Of a stretch of DNA of 64,000 bases, positions 37,629 through 46,344 are shown in pieces; within the stretch, counting starts at the first letter, position 1, and every line of letters begins with the position of its first letter. The position numbers and the translations under genes were made by a program. Where the stretch lies: NCBI RefSeq assembly GCF_030316825.1, contig NZ_JASZYU010000005.1, forward strand, positions 120,001 to 184,000, read 5' to 3'. This DNA is from Variovorax fucosicus (GTDB taxonomy: Bacteria > Pseudomonadota > Gammaproteobacteria > Burkholderiales > Burkholderiaceae_C). The notes beneath the pieces were generated by a model, which worked only from the letters and a program-made list of their open reading frames with translations, had not been told where the DNA came from and made no database searches.

Positions 37629-38333
37629 ATGAACGCGCGCACTGACATCCTGACATTGGCACCGCAAACGCGGGGGCCGGCCGACGTGGTTGAGTCGTAT
37701 CTGATCAGCCACTACCCCACCAGCCTGATCGACGTGCGCACCCTTCGCGACGGCCGGCGGCTCACGTTGCGGCCGGTGTTGCCGCAGGACAACCGGCTGC
37801 TGGCCGATCTGGTCAACCGGCTGTCGGTTCGTTCGCGTGCACGGCGCTTTCCGAACGCCCAGCAGCCGGCCTCGGCCGACGAACTGGCGAGCCTGAGCTG
37901 CATCGACTACCGCCGCCATCTGGCGCTGGTCGTCGGTATCCAGGAAAACGGCCGCGAGCGGCTGGTGGCCGAGGCCCGCTTCCTGATCGACCCGGACGGC
38001 CACAGCGCCGAGTTCGCGCTGGTGGTGGACGACCAATGGCAGCGCAACGGCATCGGAACCTGGGCCATGTTTGCGCTGAGCCGCGCAGCCGGTGCGGCGG
38101 GAGTGGCCTGGCTGCATTGCGATCTGATGGCCGACAACGAGCCCATGCTGGCGTTGATGCGGCGCTGCCGTTTCTGCTGCACGGTCGATCGCAGCGATCA
38201 GGCGATCGTGCACGCCGAAACGCGGGCCCGTGCGCTCAACGCCTGGCGCCCGGCGCCGCCGGTCAGGGTGTTCGGCTGGGTGCAGCGCTGGCTCGGCCTC
38301 GACAACGGGCCGGCGCCCGTGACGCAGTACTGA
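37629..38333 (+). CDS. GNAT-family N-acetyltransferase
   Basis: A 234-residue GNAT acetyltransferase. The fold is at about residues 40-190: AEFALVVDDQWQRNGIGTWAM contains the acetyl-CoA binding loop (QRNGIGTW). The RDGRRLTLRPVLPQD opening is common in GNAT domains. The N-terminal 35 residues and the C-terminal tail are not recognisable. Divergent from the response regulator gene, with a G5/C5 hairpin in its leader; this suggests possible shared or responsive control. Substrate unknown. Confidence 0.83.
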   Translation: MNARTDILTLAPQTRGPADVVESYLISHYPTSLIDVRTLRDGRRLTLRPVLPQDNRLLADLVNRLSVRSRARRFPNAQQPASADELASLSCIDYRRHLALVVGIQENGRERLVAEARFLIDPDGHSAEFALVVDDQWQRNGIGTWAMFALSRAAGAAGVAWLHCDLMADNEPMLALMRRCRFCCTVDRSDQAIVHAETRARALNAWRPAPPVRVFGWVQRWLGLDNGPAPVTQY

Positions 38334-38357
38334 CGCCTTTCCGCGCCGGGTGGGCTT

Positions 38358-39671
38358 TCAGCCAGCCATCAGCGCGGCTTCAATCGCCTCGAAGCCGGGT
38401 CGAAGCGCCACTTCTTCGCCCAGGCAGCGCTGCTGCAATGCACGCCACGGTGCAAGCGTACCGGGGTCGACTCCCGTGCACCGATCCAGCAGTTCCTCCA
38501 GCAGGCAGCCGAAGGCACGCGCCTCGATGCGTTCGAGCGCTGCCGCCTGCGGGCCCAGGCCGACGAACGATGCCGCGCCGAAGTCGCCGAGCAGCGCCTG
38601 CCCCTGGCCGTCGTGCAGGATGTTGTGGGCGTAGAGGTCGCCGTGCAGGATGCCGCGTGCATGCAGCTGGCGCGCGGCCGAAGCGATGCGGCGGGCCATC
38701 GCCAGTGCTGTCGGCAGCGGCCAGCCTGCGTCGTCGGCGTAGATGTCGCGCGTGCACGATTCCAGGCTCGGCGGGCCGGCCAGGTTCCCGAAGCTCGGCG
38801 CCACCAGTGCCAGCACCAGGCCGTCCGTGCCCTGTGGATGGCCACCGACGCGGCCATGCACCGGGATCAACCCCGGGTGCTCGCCGGCCGCCATGCAGGC
38901 CGCCATCTCGCTGTGCGGCAAGCCGTCGCTGGTGACTGCACCCTTGAACAGTTTCACCGCCACCGGTTCGCCCGCGCCCGGCCCGCGCCGCCACAGGGCC
39001 TGGTGGATCACGCCCGACGCGCCTTCTCCTAGGCGTTGCTGCAGCGTGAGTTGCGACCAGTCGATCCGCGGCACCGTTTGCGCCGACAAGGCGGCCGCCT
39101 CGTTCGCATCGCTGAACGGGTTGCCGGCACAGGCCAGCCATGCGAGCCGCGGCATCTGCAGCAGCCAGTCCGGCAGCGATTCGAAGCGGTTGGCGGCGAT
39201 GCGCAGCAGTTCGAGCCGGCGGCAGCCGGCCAGGTCGTCGGGCAGTGCGCGCAGGCAGTTGCCGGCCAGCATCAGCTTTTGCAACCGGGTAAAGCGGGCC
39301 CAACCGGCGGGCAGTGCGTCGATCGCGTTGTCGGTGAGGATCAGCCAGCGCAGGCGGTCGGGCAGGGCGGCGGCCGGCACCGTGTGAATGCGGTTGGCCT
39401 TGAAGCCGATCATTTCCAGCGCGGGGCACGCGCCCAGTGAGGCGGGCAGCGCGGTGAATTGGTTGTCGGAGCAGAACAGCACGCGCAGGCGGTGCAGCCG
39501 CGCGATGTCGTCCGGCAGGCGGTCGAGCGCATTGCCCGAGAGGTTGAGCACCTCCAGCGAATCGGAGAGGTCGAAGATCTCGTGCGGAAATTCGGTCAGG
39601 CCGCAGCCGAGGTCGAGCCGGCGCAGGCCTGCCAACTCACCGGTGCGCAGCTGCGCGAGCGTATGGCCCAC
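38358..39671 (-). CDS. Leucine-rich-repeat protein fused to a protein kinase domain
   Basis: A 437-residue protein. Residues 1-190 contain about eight LRR units of the form LxxLxLSxNxLxxLPxxI. Residues 205-437 are a eukaryotic-like kinase: glycine loop GEGASGVI (216-223), Lys240 in VAVKLFK, catalytic Asp345 in HGDLYAHN, and Asp363 in the DFG motif. All key residues are present, so it is probably active. There is no signal peptide or transmembrane segment, so it is likely cytosolic. Its partners are unknown; it overlaps no neighbour, and the metallo-hydrolase gene lies 9 bases upstream. Confidence 0.85.
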   Translation of the reverse strand: MGHTLAQLRTGELAGLRRLDLGCGLTEFPHEIFDLSDSLEVLNLSGNALDRLPDDIARLHRLRVLFCSDNQFTALPASLGACPALEMIGFKANRIHTVPAAALPDRLRWLILTDNAIDALPAGWARFTRLQKLMLAGNCLRALPDDLAGCRRLELLRIAANRFESLPDWLLQMPRLAWLACAGNPFSDANEAAALSAQTVPRIDWSQLTLQQRLGEGASGVIHQALWRRGPGAGEPVAVKLFKGAVTSDGLPHSEMAACMAAGEHPGLIPVHGRVGGHPQGTDGLVLALVAPSFGNLAGPPSLESCTRDIYADDAGWPLPTALAMARRIASAARQLHARGILHGDLYAHNILHDGQGQALLGDFGAASFVGLGPQAAALERIEARAFGCLLEELLDRCTGVDPGTLAPWRALQQRCLGEEVALRPGFEAIEAALMAG

Positions 39672-39680
39672 GGCGCAACC

Positions 39681-40745
39681 TCAGGCGGCGCCGAAGCGGT
39701 AGACCCCCGCCGCATCGACCGTGCGCCGGAGCTGGCCGGCAAACCACAGCAGGTGCAGATGCGCCACTGTTTCGCCCATTGCAAAGGTCATCTGGTGCAG
39801 GTCGAGCTCGCGCTTGAACATGATCGGCAGCGCCTCGGCCGCGGTGTGCGGCCGCTCGGTGCAGGCCGCCAGCATCTCGGCCAGGCGGTCGCGATGGTGT
39901 TCCTGCAACTGCCCCACGCGGCGGTGCACGCCGGTGAAGGGCTTGCCGTGCGAGGGCAGGCCCAGCGTGTCTTCGGGCAATGCCAGGAAGCGCTCGATGC
40001 TGTCGAGGAACAGGCGCAGCGGGTTGGCCTCGGGCTCGCCCGCGTGCACGCTCACATTGGTGGAGATGCGGGGCAGCATCATGTCGCCGCCGATCAGCGC
40101 ATGCAGCTCCTCGCAATACAGCGAGATGTGCTCCGGCGCATGGCCGTAGCCGCTGATGCATTGCCAGTCGCGCCCGCCGATGTGAACGGTATCGCCGTCG
40201 AGCATGCGCACGAACTGGCCCGGTACGCCCGGCACCATGTCGCGGTAATAGCTGCCGCGGCCGCGGATCTTTTCGATGGAGGCCGGGTCGGTCAACCCGT
40301 GCGCCGCGAAGAATGCGGCCGCCTCGTCGCCTCCGGCCAGGTTGTCGCTGGCGTTCGGGCTGCTCAGAAGCCGCGCCATGTGGTAGTCGGTGGCGCTGAT
40401 CCAGAGCGGCGCGTTCCAGCGCTCGCAGAGCCAGCTTGCCAGGCCGATGTGGTCGGGGTGCATGTGCGTGACGATCACGCGCAGGATCGGCATGCCTTCG
40501 AGTTGCGTCGCGAAAATCTGCTCCCACTGCGCCTTCGACTCCGGCCGCGAGATGCAGCAGTCGACCACCGTCCAGCCCTCGATGCCGTCCTGGGTGTCGC
40601 GCAGCAGCCAGAGGTTGATGTGGTTGAGCGCGAAGGGCAGCGCCATGCGGATCCAGCGCACGCCGGGGCGCACTTCGTGGGTGGTGCCCGGCTCGGGCAG
40701 CAGGTCGCCGAGGGGGTAGTTCAGTTCGCGTTCGAGCAGGTTCAT
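39681..40745 (-). CDS. MBL-fold metallo-hydrolase
   Basis: A 354-residue metallo-beta-lactamase-fold hydrolase. The metal motif THMHPDHIGLAS is at about residues 112-123, later GYGHAPEHIS and GLPSHGKPF supply further ligands. The N-terminus (LPFALNHINLWLL) is typical of the glyoxalase-II-like group. Length and C-terminal region match many proteins next to fatty-acid or branched-chain catabolism genes. A LiuR-like palindrome lies just ahead of the start, within the divergent MerR gene leader, which suggests control by that regulator. The substrate is unknown. Confidence 0.85.
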   Translation of the reverse strand: MNLLERELNYPLGDLLPEPGTTHEVRPGVRWIRMALPFALNHINLWLLRDTQDGIEGWTVVDCCISRPESKAQWEQIFATQLEGMPILRVIVTHMHPDHIGLASWLCERWNAPLWISATDYHMARLLSSPNASDNLAGGDEAAAFFAAHGLTDPASIEKIRGRGSYYRDMVPGVPGQFVRMLDGDTVHIGGRDWQCISGYGHAPEHISLYCEELHALIGGDMMLPRISTNVSVHAGEPEANPLRLFLDSIERFLALPEDTLGLPSHGKPFTGVHRRVGQLQEHHRDRLAEMLAACTERPHTAAEALPIMFKRELDLHQMTFAMGETVAHLHLLWFAGQLRRTVDAAGVYRFGAA

Positions 40746-40752
40746 GTAGGAT

Positions 40753-40772
40753 TGACGTTTACGTAAACGTCA
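40753..40772. promoter_or_regulatory. Perfect 20-bp palindrome, candidate MerR/LiuR operator
   Basis: TGACGTTTACGTAAACGTCA is perfectly self-complementary and lies eight bases from the metallo-hydrolase start and 76 bases from the MerR start. It resembles the ACGT-centred palindromes bound by LiuR-type MerR regulators. A similar site was not found before the ivd gene at 57432. Confidence 0.65.
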
Positions 40773-40848
40773 TGGGTGGAGCGCTCATTGTAGGGATTGC
40801 AGCCCGAACCTGCTGTCGCGCCCGCAACGACCCTCGCCACCGACCCGA

Positions 40849-41253
40849 ATGGATCCGCAGACCTTCACCATCAGCGAACTGGCCCGCGAGTTCGATCTCA
40901 CCACGCGTGCGATCCGCTTCTACGAGGACATGGGCCTGCTCACGCCCGCGCGCTCCGGCCCGGGTGGGCGCCAGCGCGTGTACGCGGCGCGCGACCGGGC
41001 GCGCCTGCTGCTCACGCTGCGCGCCAAGCGGCTCGGCCTGAGCCTGACCGAGGCGAAAGACATCCTCGACATGTACGACAGCCCGCAGGACACGGTGGCG
41101 CAATTGCAGCGCTTTCTGGGGGTTCTGGGCGCACACCGGGCCACACTCGAGGGCCGGCTCGCCGAACTGCAGGCCAACCTCGACGAAGTGCGCGCGCAGG
41201 AGAAAAAGACCAAGGCCACGCTGGCGCGCGCACTCAAGCCAAGGGCGGGCTGA
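40849..41253 (+). CDS. MerR-family regulator, LiuR-like
   Basis: A 134-residue MerR protein. The winged helix-turn-helix (FTISELAREFDLTTRAIRFYEDMGLLTP) covers residues 6-33, with the family RVYAARDRARLLLTLRAKRLG stretch and a coiled-coil dimerisation region to about residue 125. This is similar to LiuR, which controls leucine/isovalerate catabolism in proteobacteria. There is no cysteine pattern for metal sensing. It is divergent from the metallo-hydrolase gene across a region that holds a perfect palindrome. A leucine operon lies 16 kb away in the window. Confidence 0.85.
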   Translation: MDPQTFTISELAREFDLTTRAIRFYEDMGLLTPARSGPGGRQRVYAARDRARLLLTLRAKRLGLSLTEAKDILDMYDSPQDTVAQLQRFLGVLGAHRATLEGRLAELQANLDEVRAQEKKTKATLARALKPRAG

Positions 41254-41294
41254 ACCCTGCCGCATCAATTCCATTGCTCATCGACAATACCGCC

Positions 41295-42023
41295 ATGTCA
41301 GACACACTTCCAGACCTCTTCGCGCACAACCGTGCATGGGCCTCGCAAATGGAGCGCGAGCGCCCCGGTTTCTTCACCAGCCTGGTGAAGCAGCAGACGC
41401 CCCAATACATGTGGATCGGCTGCTCCGACAGCCGCGTGCCGGCCAACCAGATCACAGGACTGGAGCCGGGCGAGGTGTTCGTGCACCGCAACGTGGCCAA
41501 CATCGTGGTGCACTCCGACCTGAACGCGCTGTCGGCGATCCAGTTCGCGGTGGAGCGGCTCAAGGTCAAGCACATCATGGTGGTGGGCCACTATGGCTGT
41601 TCGGGCGTGCAGGCGGCCCTCGAAGGTGCGCGCATCGGCCTGGCCGACAACTGGATCCGCCACATCCAGGACGTGCGCGACCGGCATCGGGTCATGCTGA
41701 AGACTTTTCCCGAAGCGATGCGCGCCGACGCGTTGTGCGAACTCAACGTCGCCGAGCAGGTGGTCAATGTGGCGGTCAGCACGGTCATGGTCGACGCCTG
41801 GAGCCGCGGCCAGGAGGTGAGCATCCACGGCTGGGCCTTCGGCGTGCACGATGGCCTGCTGCAGGACCTGGGGCTGACGGTCAATGGCAGCCAGCCGCTC
41901 GACACGCTCTACCGCGCCGCCGTGCAGCGGATCCGCTACAAGTGGAGCAAGCCACCCGAGGAGCCGGTGCACCACCACCCTGCGGTCATCCACCCTGCCG
42001 CCGTCCAGCCCGCCGCCGACTGA
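41295..42023 (+). CDS. can: Beta-class carbonic anhydrase
   Basis: A 242-residue beta-carbonic anhydrase interconverting CO2 and bicarbonate. Zinc ligands Cys43, His99 and Cys102 and the Asp45/Arg47 pair are in place (WIGCSDSRVP; VVGHYGCSG), matching the E. coli Can numbering offset by one. The last 20 residues are His/Pro/Ala-rich and unlike the core. It lies between the MerR gene and aceK; 41 bases separate it from the former. Confidence 0.95.
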   Translation: MSDTLPDLFAHNRAWASQMERERPGFFTSLVKQQTPQYMWIGCSDSRVPANQITGLEPGEVFVHRNVANIVVHSDLNALSAIQFAVERLKVKHIMVVGHYGCSGVQAALEGARIGLADNWIRHIQDVRDRHRVMLKTFPEAMRADALCELNVAEQVVNVAVSTVMVDAWSRGQEVSIHGWAFGVHDGLLQDLGLTVNGSQPLDTLYRAAVQRIRYKWSKPPEEPVHHHPAVIHPAAVQPAAD

Positions 42024-42041
42024 TCGCCGACCGATCGCCGC

Positions 42042-43862
42042 ATGTTCCCGCAACGCCTTGACTCGCCGCTTGCCTACGACATCGCGAAGGCGATGATGGA
42101 TGGCTTCAACCGGCACTACCGGTTGTTCCGGGCCGAGTCGGCGCGTGCCAAGCACCGCTTCGAAACCGCCGACTGGCACGGCCAGCAGCGGGCCCAGCGT
42201 GAGCGCATCGAGTTCTACGACCTGCGGGTGAGCGAGGCCGTGGCCCGGCTCGAGAAGGAATTCAAGGCCGACGACCAACCGATGGATGTGTGGCACCAGG
42301 TCAAGCTGCACTACATCGGCCTGCTGGTGAACCACCACCAGCCCGAGCTGGCCGAGAGTTTCTTCAACTCGGTGACCACCAAGATCCTGCACCGCGCCTA
42401 CTTCCAGAACGATTTCATCTTCGTGCGGCCGGCCATCAGCACCGAGTACATCGAGCCGCGCGGCGCACCGACCTACCGTGCCTACTACCCGAGGCACGAG
42501 ACGCTGGCCGACACGATCGAGCGTGTGATCGACGACTACGCCCTGCTGGGTGCGTTTGCCAACCGCCGGCGCGACGCCGAGCGCGTGGCGGCGGCCATCC
42601 TCGGGCGCTTTCACCAGGTCAAGCTGCGCGCCAACTTCCAGCTGCAGGTGCTGTCTGGCCTGTTCTACCGCAACAAGGGCGCCTACCTCGTCGGCAAGAT
42701 CATCAACGGCTTCATCGAGCTGCCGTTCGCGCTGCCGATCCTGCACGACAAGGCCGGCAAGTTCTATGTCGATGCCGCGCTGTTCGGCGAAGACGACCTG
42801 CAGATGCTGTTCAGCTTTGCGCGTGCCTACTTCATGGTCGACATGGAAGTGCCCTCGGCCTTCGTGCAGTTCCTGCGTTCGCTGATGCCGCGCAAGCCGC
42901 GCGCTGAGATCTACAACGCGTTGGGCCTGGCCAAGCAGGGCAAGACGCTGTTCTACCGCGACTTCCTGTCGCACCTCAACTACTCCAGCGACCGCTTCCG
43001 CATCGCGCCCGGCATCAAGGGCATGGTGATGCTGGTGTTCGACCTGCCGTCGTTCCCCTACGTGTTCAAGGTCATCAAGGACTACTACCCGCCGCAGAAG
43101 GACACCACGCGCGAGCAGATCCAGGGCAAGTACATGCTCGTGAAGCACCACGACCGCGTCGGCCGCATGGCCGACACGCTGGAATACAGCGACGTGGGCT
43201 TTCCGCTCGACCGCTTCGAGCCCGAACTGATCGCCGAGATCGAGAAGTTCGCGCCGAGCCAGCTCGAAATCGGCGACCGCGACGGCAACGGCGAAATGGA
43301 AGTGGTGCTCAAGCACGTCTACATCGAGCGCCGCATGATCCCCCTCAACATCTACCTGCAGGAAGCCTTCGACCAGCTGGCACAGCCCGACAACGCGGCC
43401 CATGCCCGGCGTGCAAAAGAACAGCTCGAGCGCGCGGTTGTCGAGTACGGCAATGCGATCAAGGACATGGTGGCGGCCAACATCTTCCCGGGCGACATGC
43501 TGTGGAAGAACTTCGGCGTCACACTCAATGGCAAGGTCGTCTTCTATGACTACGACGAGATCGAGTACATCACCGACTGCAATTTCCGAAAGGTGCCCGA
43601 GGCGCGCAACGAGGAAGAAGAGATGAGCGGCGAGGTCTGGTACACGGTCGGCCCGAAAGACGTGTTCCCCGAGACTTTCGGCCCCTTTCTGCTTGGCAAC
43701 GACCATGTGCGCGAGGCCTTCATGGCCCACCATGCCGATCTGCTCGAAGCCACCTTCTGGCAGAGCCACAAGGAACGCATCCAGGCCGGCCAGATGCTGG
43801 ACGTCTTTCCCTATGACGAGGCGCAGCGCTTTCACCACGACGGCCATGCGCCGTATTTCTGA
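42042..43862 (+). CDS. aceK: Isocitrate dehydrogenase kinase/phosphatase
   Basis: A 606-residue bifunctional enzyme that phosphorylates and dephosphorylates isocitrate dehydrogenase, steering carbon into the glyoxylate bypass. The ATP-binding loop region APGIKGMVMLVF (about residues 320-331), then VFKVIKD and the catalytic NIFPGDMLWKNFGV and FYDYDEIEY motifs, are all visible. The length is a little above E. coli AceK (578). Glyoxylate cycle genes aceA/aceB are not in the window. It lies between carbonic anhydrase and a thiolase gene. Confidence 0.96.
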   Translation: MFPQRLDSPLAYDIAKAMMDGFNRHYRLFRAESARAKHRFETADWHGQQRAQRERIEFYDLRVSEAVARLEKEFKADDQPMDVWHQVKLHYIGLLVNHHQPELAESFFNSVTTKILHRAYFQNDFIFVRPAISTEYIEPRGAPTYRAYYPRHETLADTIERVIDDYALLGAFANRRRDAERVAAAILGRFHQVKLRANFQLQVLSGLFYRNKGAYLVGKIINGFIELPFALPILHDKAGKFYVDAALFGEDDLQMLFSFARAYFMVDMEVPSAFVQFLRSLMPRKPRAEIYNALGLAKQGKTLFYRDFLSHLNYSSDRFRIAPGIKGMVMLVFDLPSFPYVFKVIKDYYPPQKDTTREQIQGKYMLVKHHDRVGRMADTLEYSDVGFPLDRFEPELIAEIEKFAPSQLEIGDRDGNGEMEVVLKHVYIERRMIPLNIYLQEAFDQLAQPDNAAHARRAKEQLERAVVEYGNAIKDMVAANIFPGDMLWKNFGVTLNGKVVFYDYDEIEYITDCNFRKVPEARNEEEEMSGEVWYTVGPKDVFPETFGPFLLGNDHVREAFMAHHADLLEATFWQSHKERIQAGQMLDVFPYDEAQRFHHDGHAPYF

Positions 43863-43885
43863 ACAATCCGAAGGAGACCATTCCC

Positions 43886-45070
43886 ATGTCCGAATCCATC
43901 GTCATCGTCGGCGCAGCCCGCACCCCCATGGGCGGCTTCCAGGGCGACTTTTCTTCCCTTGCGGCGCATGACCTCGGCGGCGCCGCGATCAAGGCGGCGG
44001 TCGAGCGCGCCGGCATTGCGCCCGACAGCGTCGGCGAGGTGCTGTTCGGCAACTGCCTGATGGCCGGCCAGGGCCAGGCGCCGGCGCGGCAGGCGGCCTA
44101 CAAGGGCGGCCTGCCCGACAGTGCCGGCGCCGTCACGCTCAGCAAGATGTGCGGCTCGGCCATGAAGGCCGCGATGTTCGCGCACGACATGCTGCTGGCC
44201 GGCACGCACGACGTGATGGTCGCGGGCGGCATGGAAAGCATGACCAACGCGCCCTACCTCATGCTGAAGGGCCGCGGCGGCTACCGCATGGGCCACGACC
44301 GCATCTTCGACCACATGATGCTCGACGGCCTCGAAGACGCCTACCAGCCGGGCCGTTCCATGGGCACCTTCGGCGAGGACTGCGCGGCCAAGTACAAGTT
44401 CACACGCGAACAGCAGGATGCGTTTGCGATTGCCAGTGTCGAGCGCGCCAAGGCCGCCACCGCCTCGGGCGCCTTCAAGGCCGAGATCGCGCCGGTCACC
44501 GTCAAGGGCCGCAGCGGCGACACGGTGATCGAGATCGACGAAGGCCCGGGCAAGGTCAAGCTCGACAAGATTCCCACGCTCAAGCCGGCGTTCAAGAAAG
44601 ACGGCGGCACCATCACGGCCGCATCGAGTTCGTCGATCAACGACGGCGCGGCGGCGCTGGTCATGATGACCGAATCGCACGCGAAGAAGATCGGCGCCAA
44701 GCCGATTGCCCGGCTGGTCGGCCATGCCACGCATGCGCAGCAGCCCGAGTGGTTTTCCACCGCGCCGGTCGGTGCCGTCGACAAGCTGTTCAAGAAGACC
44801 GGCTGGGGCGTGAAGGACGTCGACCTGTGGGAAGTCAACGAGGCGTTTGCCGTGGTGCCGATGGCGCTGATGCACGAGCTCAAGGTTTCGCACGACATCG
44901 TCAACGTGCATGGCGGGGCCTGCGCGCTGGGCCATCCGATCGGCGCCAGCGGTGCGCGCATCATGGTCACGCTGATCCACGCGCTGAAGTCGCGTGGGCT
45001 AAAGCGTGGCGTGGCCACGCTGTGCATCGGCGGGGGCGAAGGCACGGCTGTCGCGCTCGAACTGATCTGA
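43886..45070 (+). CDS. Acetyl-CoA C-acyltransferase (thiolase)
   Basis: A 394-residue thiolase. The nucleophile cysteine is in SKMCGSAMKA (about residue 90), the second cysteine in GGACALGHPIGASGAR, and a C-terminal GGGEGTAVALE motif completes the active site. Size and sequence match acetyl-CoA acetyltransferases. It condenses or cleaves acetoacetyl-CoA in PHB, ketone-body or fatty-acid metabolism. A strong ribosome site AAGGAGA precedes the ATG. It is followed by the carboxypeptidase gene after 23 bases; no clear metabolic link. Confidence 0.94.
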   Translation: MSESIVIVGAARTPMGGFQGDFSSLAAHDLGGAAIKAAVERAGIAPDSVGEVLFGNCLMAGQGQAPARQAAYKGGLPDSAGAVTLSKMCGSAMKAAMFAHDMLLAGTHDVMVAGGMESMTNAPYLMLKGRGGYRMGHDRIFDHMMLDGLEDAYQPGRSMGTFGEDCAAKYKFTREQQDAFAIASVERAKAATASGAFKAEIAPVTVKGRSGDTVIEIDEGPGKVKLDKIPTLKPAFKKDGGTITAASSSSINDGAAALVMMTESHAKKIGAKPIARLVGHATHAQQPEWFSTAPVGAVDKLFKKTGWGVKDVDLWEVNEAFAVVPMALMHELKVSHDIVNVHGGACALGHPIGASGARIMVTLIHALKSRGLKRGVATLCIGGGEGTAVALELI

Positions 45071-45093
45071 TCTGAACGCTTGCGGAGAATTTC

Positions 45094-46344
45094 ATGCACC
45101 TGCCTTTTCACCGCGCCCTGATCGCCGCCCTGCTGGGCTCGGCCCTGCTGGCGCCGGCCGCCTTCGCCCAGCAGAAGCGCGACAACGCGCTGTTCGACGC
45201 GGCCACGGCCGAGCAGCCGGCCGTGATCAAGACGCTCGAGAAGCTGGTCAACATCGAAACCGGTACCGGTGACGCCGAGGGCCTGGCCGCCGCGGGCAAG
45301 TACCTCGAAGAGGAACTCAAGGCACTGGGCTTCACCGTCGCGCGCAGCAAGTCGGCCGGCCTCGTGGTCGGCGACAACATCGTCGGCAAGCTCAAGGGCA
45401 AGGGCGGCAAGAACCTGCTCCTGATGTCGCACATGGACACCGTCTACCTCAAGGGCACGCTGGCCAAGGCGCCGTTCCGCATCGAAGGCAACAAGGCCTA
45501 TGGCCCCGGCATTGCCGACGACAAGGGCGGCAACGCCGTGATCCTGCACACGCTGAAGCTGCTCAAGACCTATGGCGTGCGCGACTACGGCACCATCACC
45601 GTGCTGTTCAACACCGACGAGGAAAAAGGCTCGTTCGGCTCGCGCGACCTGATCCAGGAAGAAGCCAGGCAGGCCGACTACGTCCTCTCGTTCGAGCCGA
45701 CCGGTGCCGAGAGCGAGAAGTTCTCGCTCGGCACCTCGGGCATTGCCTACGTGCAGGCCAACATCAAGGGCAAGGCCTCGCATGCGGGCGCGGCGCCCGA
45801 GCTTGGCATCAACGCGGTGGTCGAGGCTTCCGACCTGGTGCTGCGCACCATGGACATCGACGACAAGTCCAAGGGGCTGCGTTTCAACTGGACGATCGTC
45901 AAGGGTGGCGCCGTCAACAACATCATTCCCGACAGCGCCACTGTGAACGCCGACGTGCGCTATGCGCGCAACGAGGACTTCGAGGCCGCCATGAAGACGC
46001 TCGAAGAACGCGCGCAGAAGAAAAAGGTGCCGGGTTCCGAAGTCGCGATCGTCGTCACGCGGGGCCGACCGGCCTTCAACGCGGGCGAGGGCGGCAAGAA
46101 GCTGATCGAAAAGGCCATGGGCTTCTACAAGGAGGCCGGTGGCACCATCGAGGTCGAGGAGCGCACCGGCGGCGGCACCGACGCGGCGTATGCATCGCTG
46201 TCGGGCAAGCCGGTGATCGAAGGCCTGGGCCTGCCGGGCTTCGGCTATCACACCGACAAGGCCGAGTACATATTGATCGATGCGATCCCGCGCCGTCTGT
46301 ACATGGCGGCGCGCCTCATCATGGAGCTGGGCCAAGGCAAGTGA
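45094..46344 (+). CDS. Glutamate carboxypeptidase, CPG2-like (M20 family)
   Basis: A 416-residue M20 zinc peptidase with a signal peptide ending at AFA-Q (about residue 25). The family landmarks are MSHMDTVY (His113, Asp115), GIADDKGGNA, NTDEEKGSFGS and the C-terminal GFGYHTDKAEY. From memory it follows almost residue by residue the Pseudomonas sp. RS-16 carboxypeptidase G2 (glucarpidase), with one extra residue at the N-terminus. That enzyme cleaves the C-terminal glutamate of folates and methotrexate. The stop overlaps the next gene's GTG. Confidence 0.92.
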   Translation: MHLPFHRALIAALLGSALLAPAAFAQQKRDNALFDAATAEQPAVIKTLEKLVNIETGTGDAEGLAAAGKYLEEELKALGFTVARSKSAGLVVGDNIVGKLKGKGGKNLLLMSHMDTVYLKGTLAKAPFRIEGNKAYGPGIADDKGGNAVILHTLKLLKTYGVRDYGTITVLFNTDEEKGSFGSRDLIQEEARQADYVLSFEPTGAESEKFSLGTSGIAYVQANIKGKASHAGAAPELGINAVVEASDLVLRTMDIDDKSKGLRFNWTIVKGGAVNNIIPDSATVNADVRYARNEDFEAAMKTLEERAQKKKVPGSEVAIVVTRGRPAFNAGEGGKKLIEKAMGFYKEAGGTIEVEERTGGGTDAAYASLSGKPVIEGLGLPGFGYHTDKAEYILIDAIPRRLYMAARLIMELGQGK

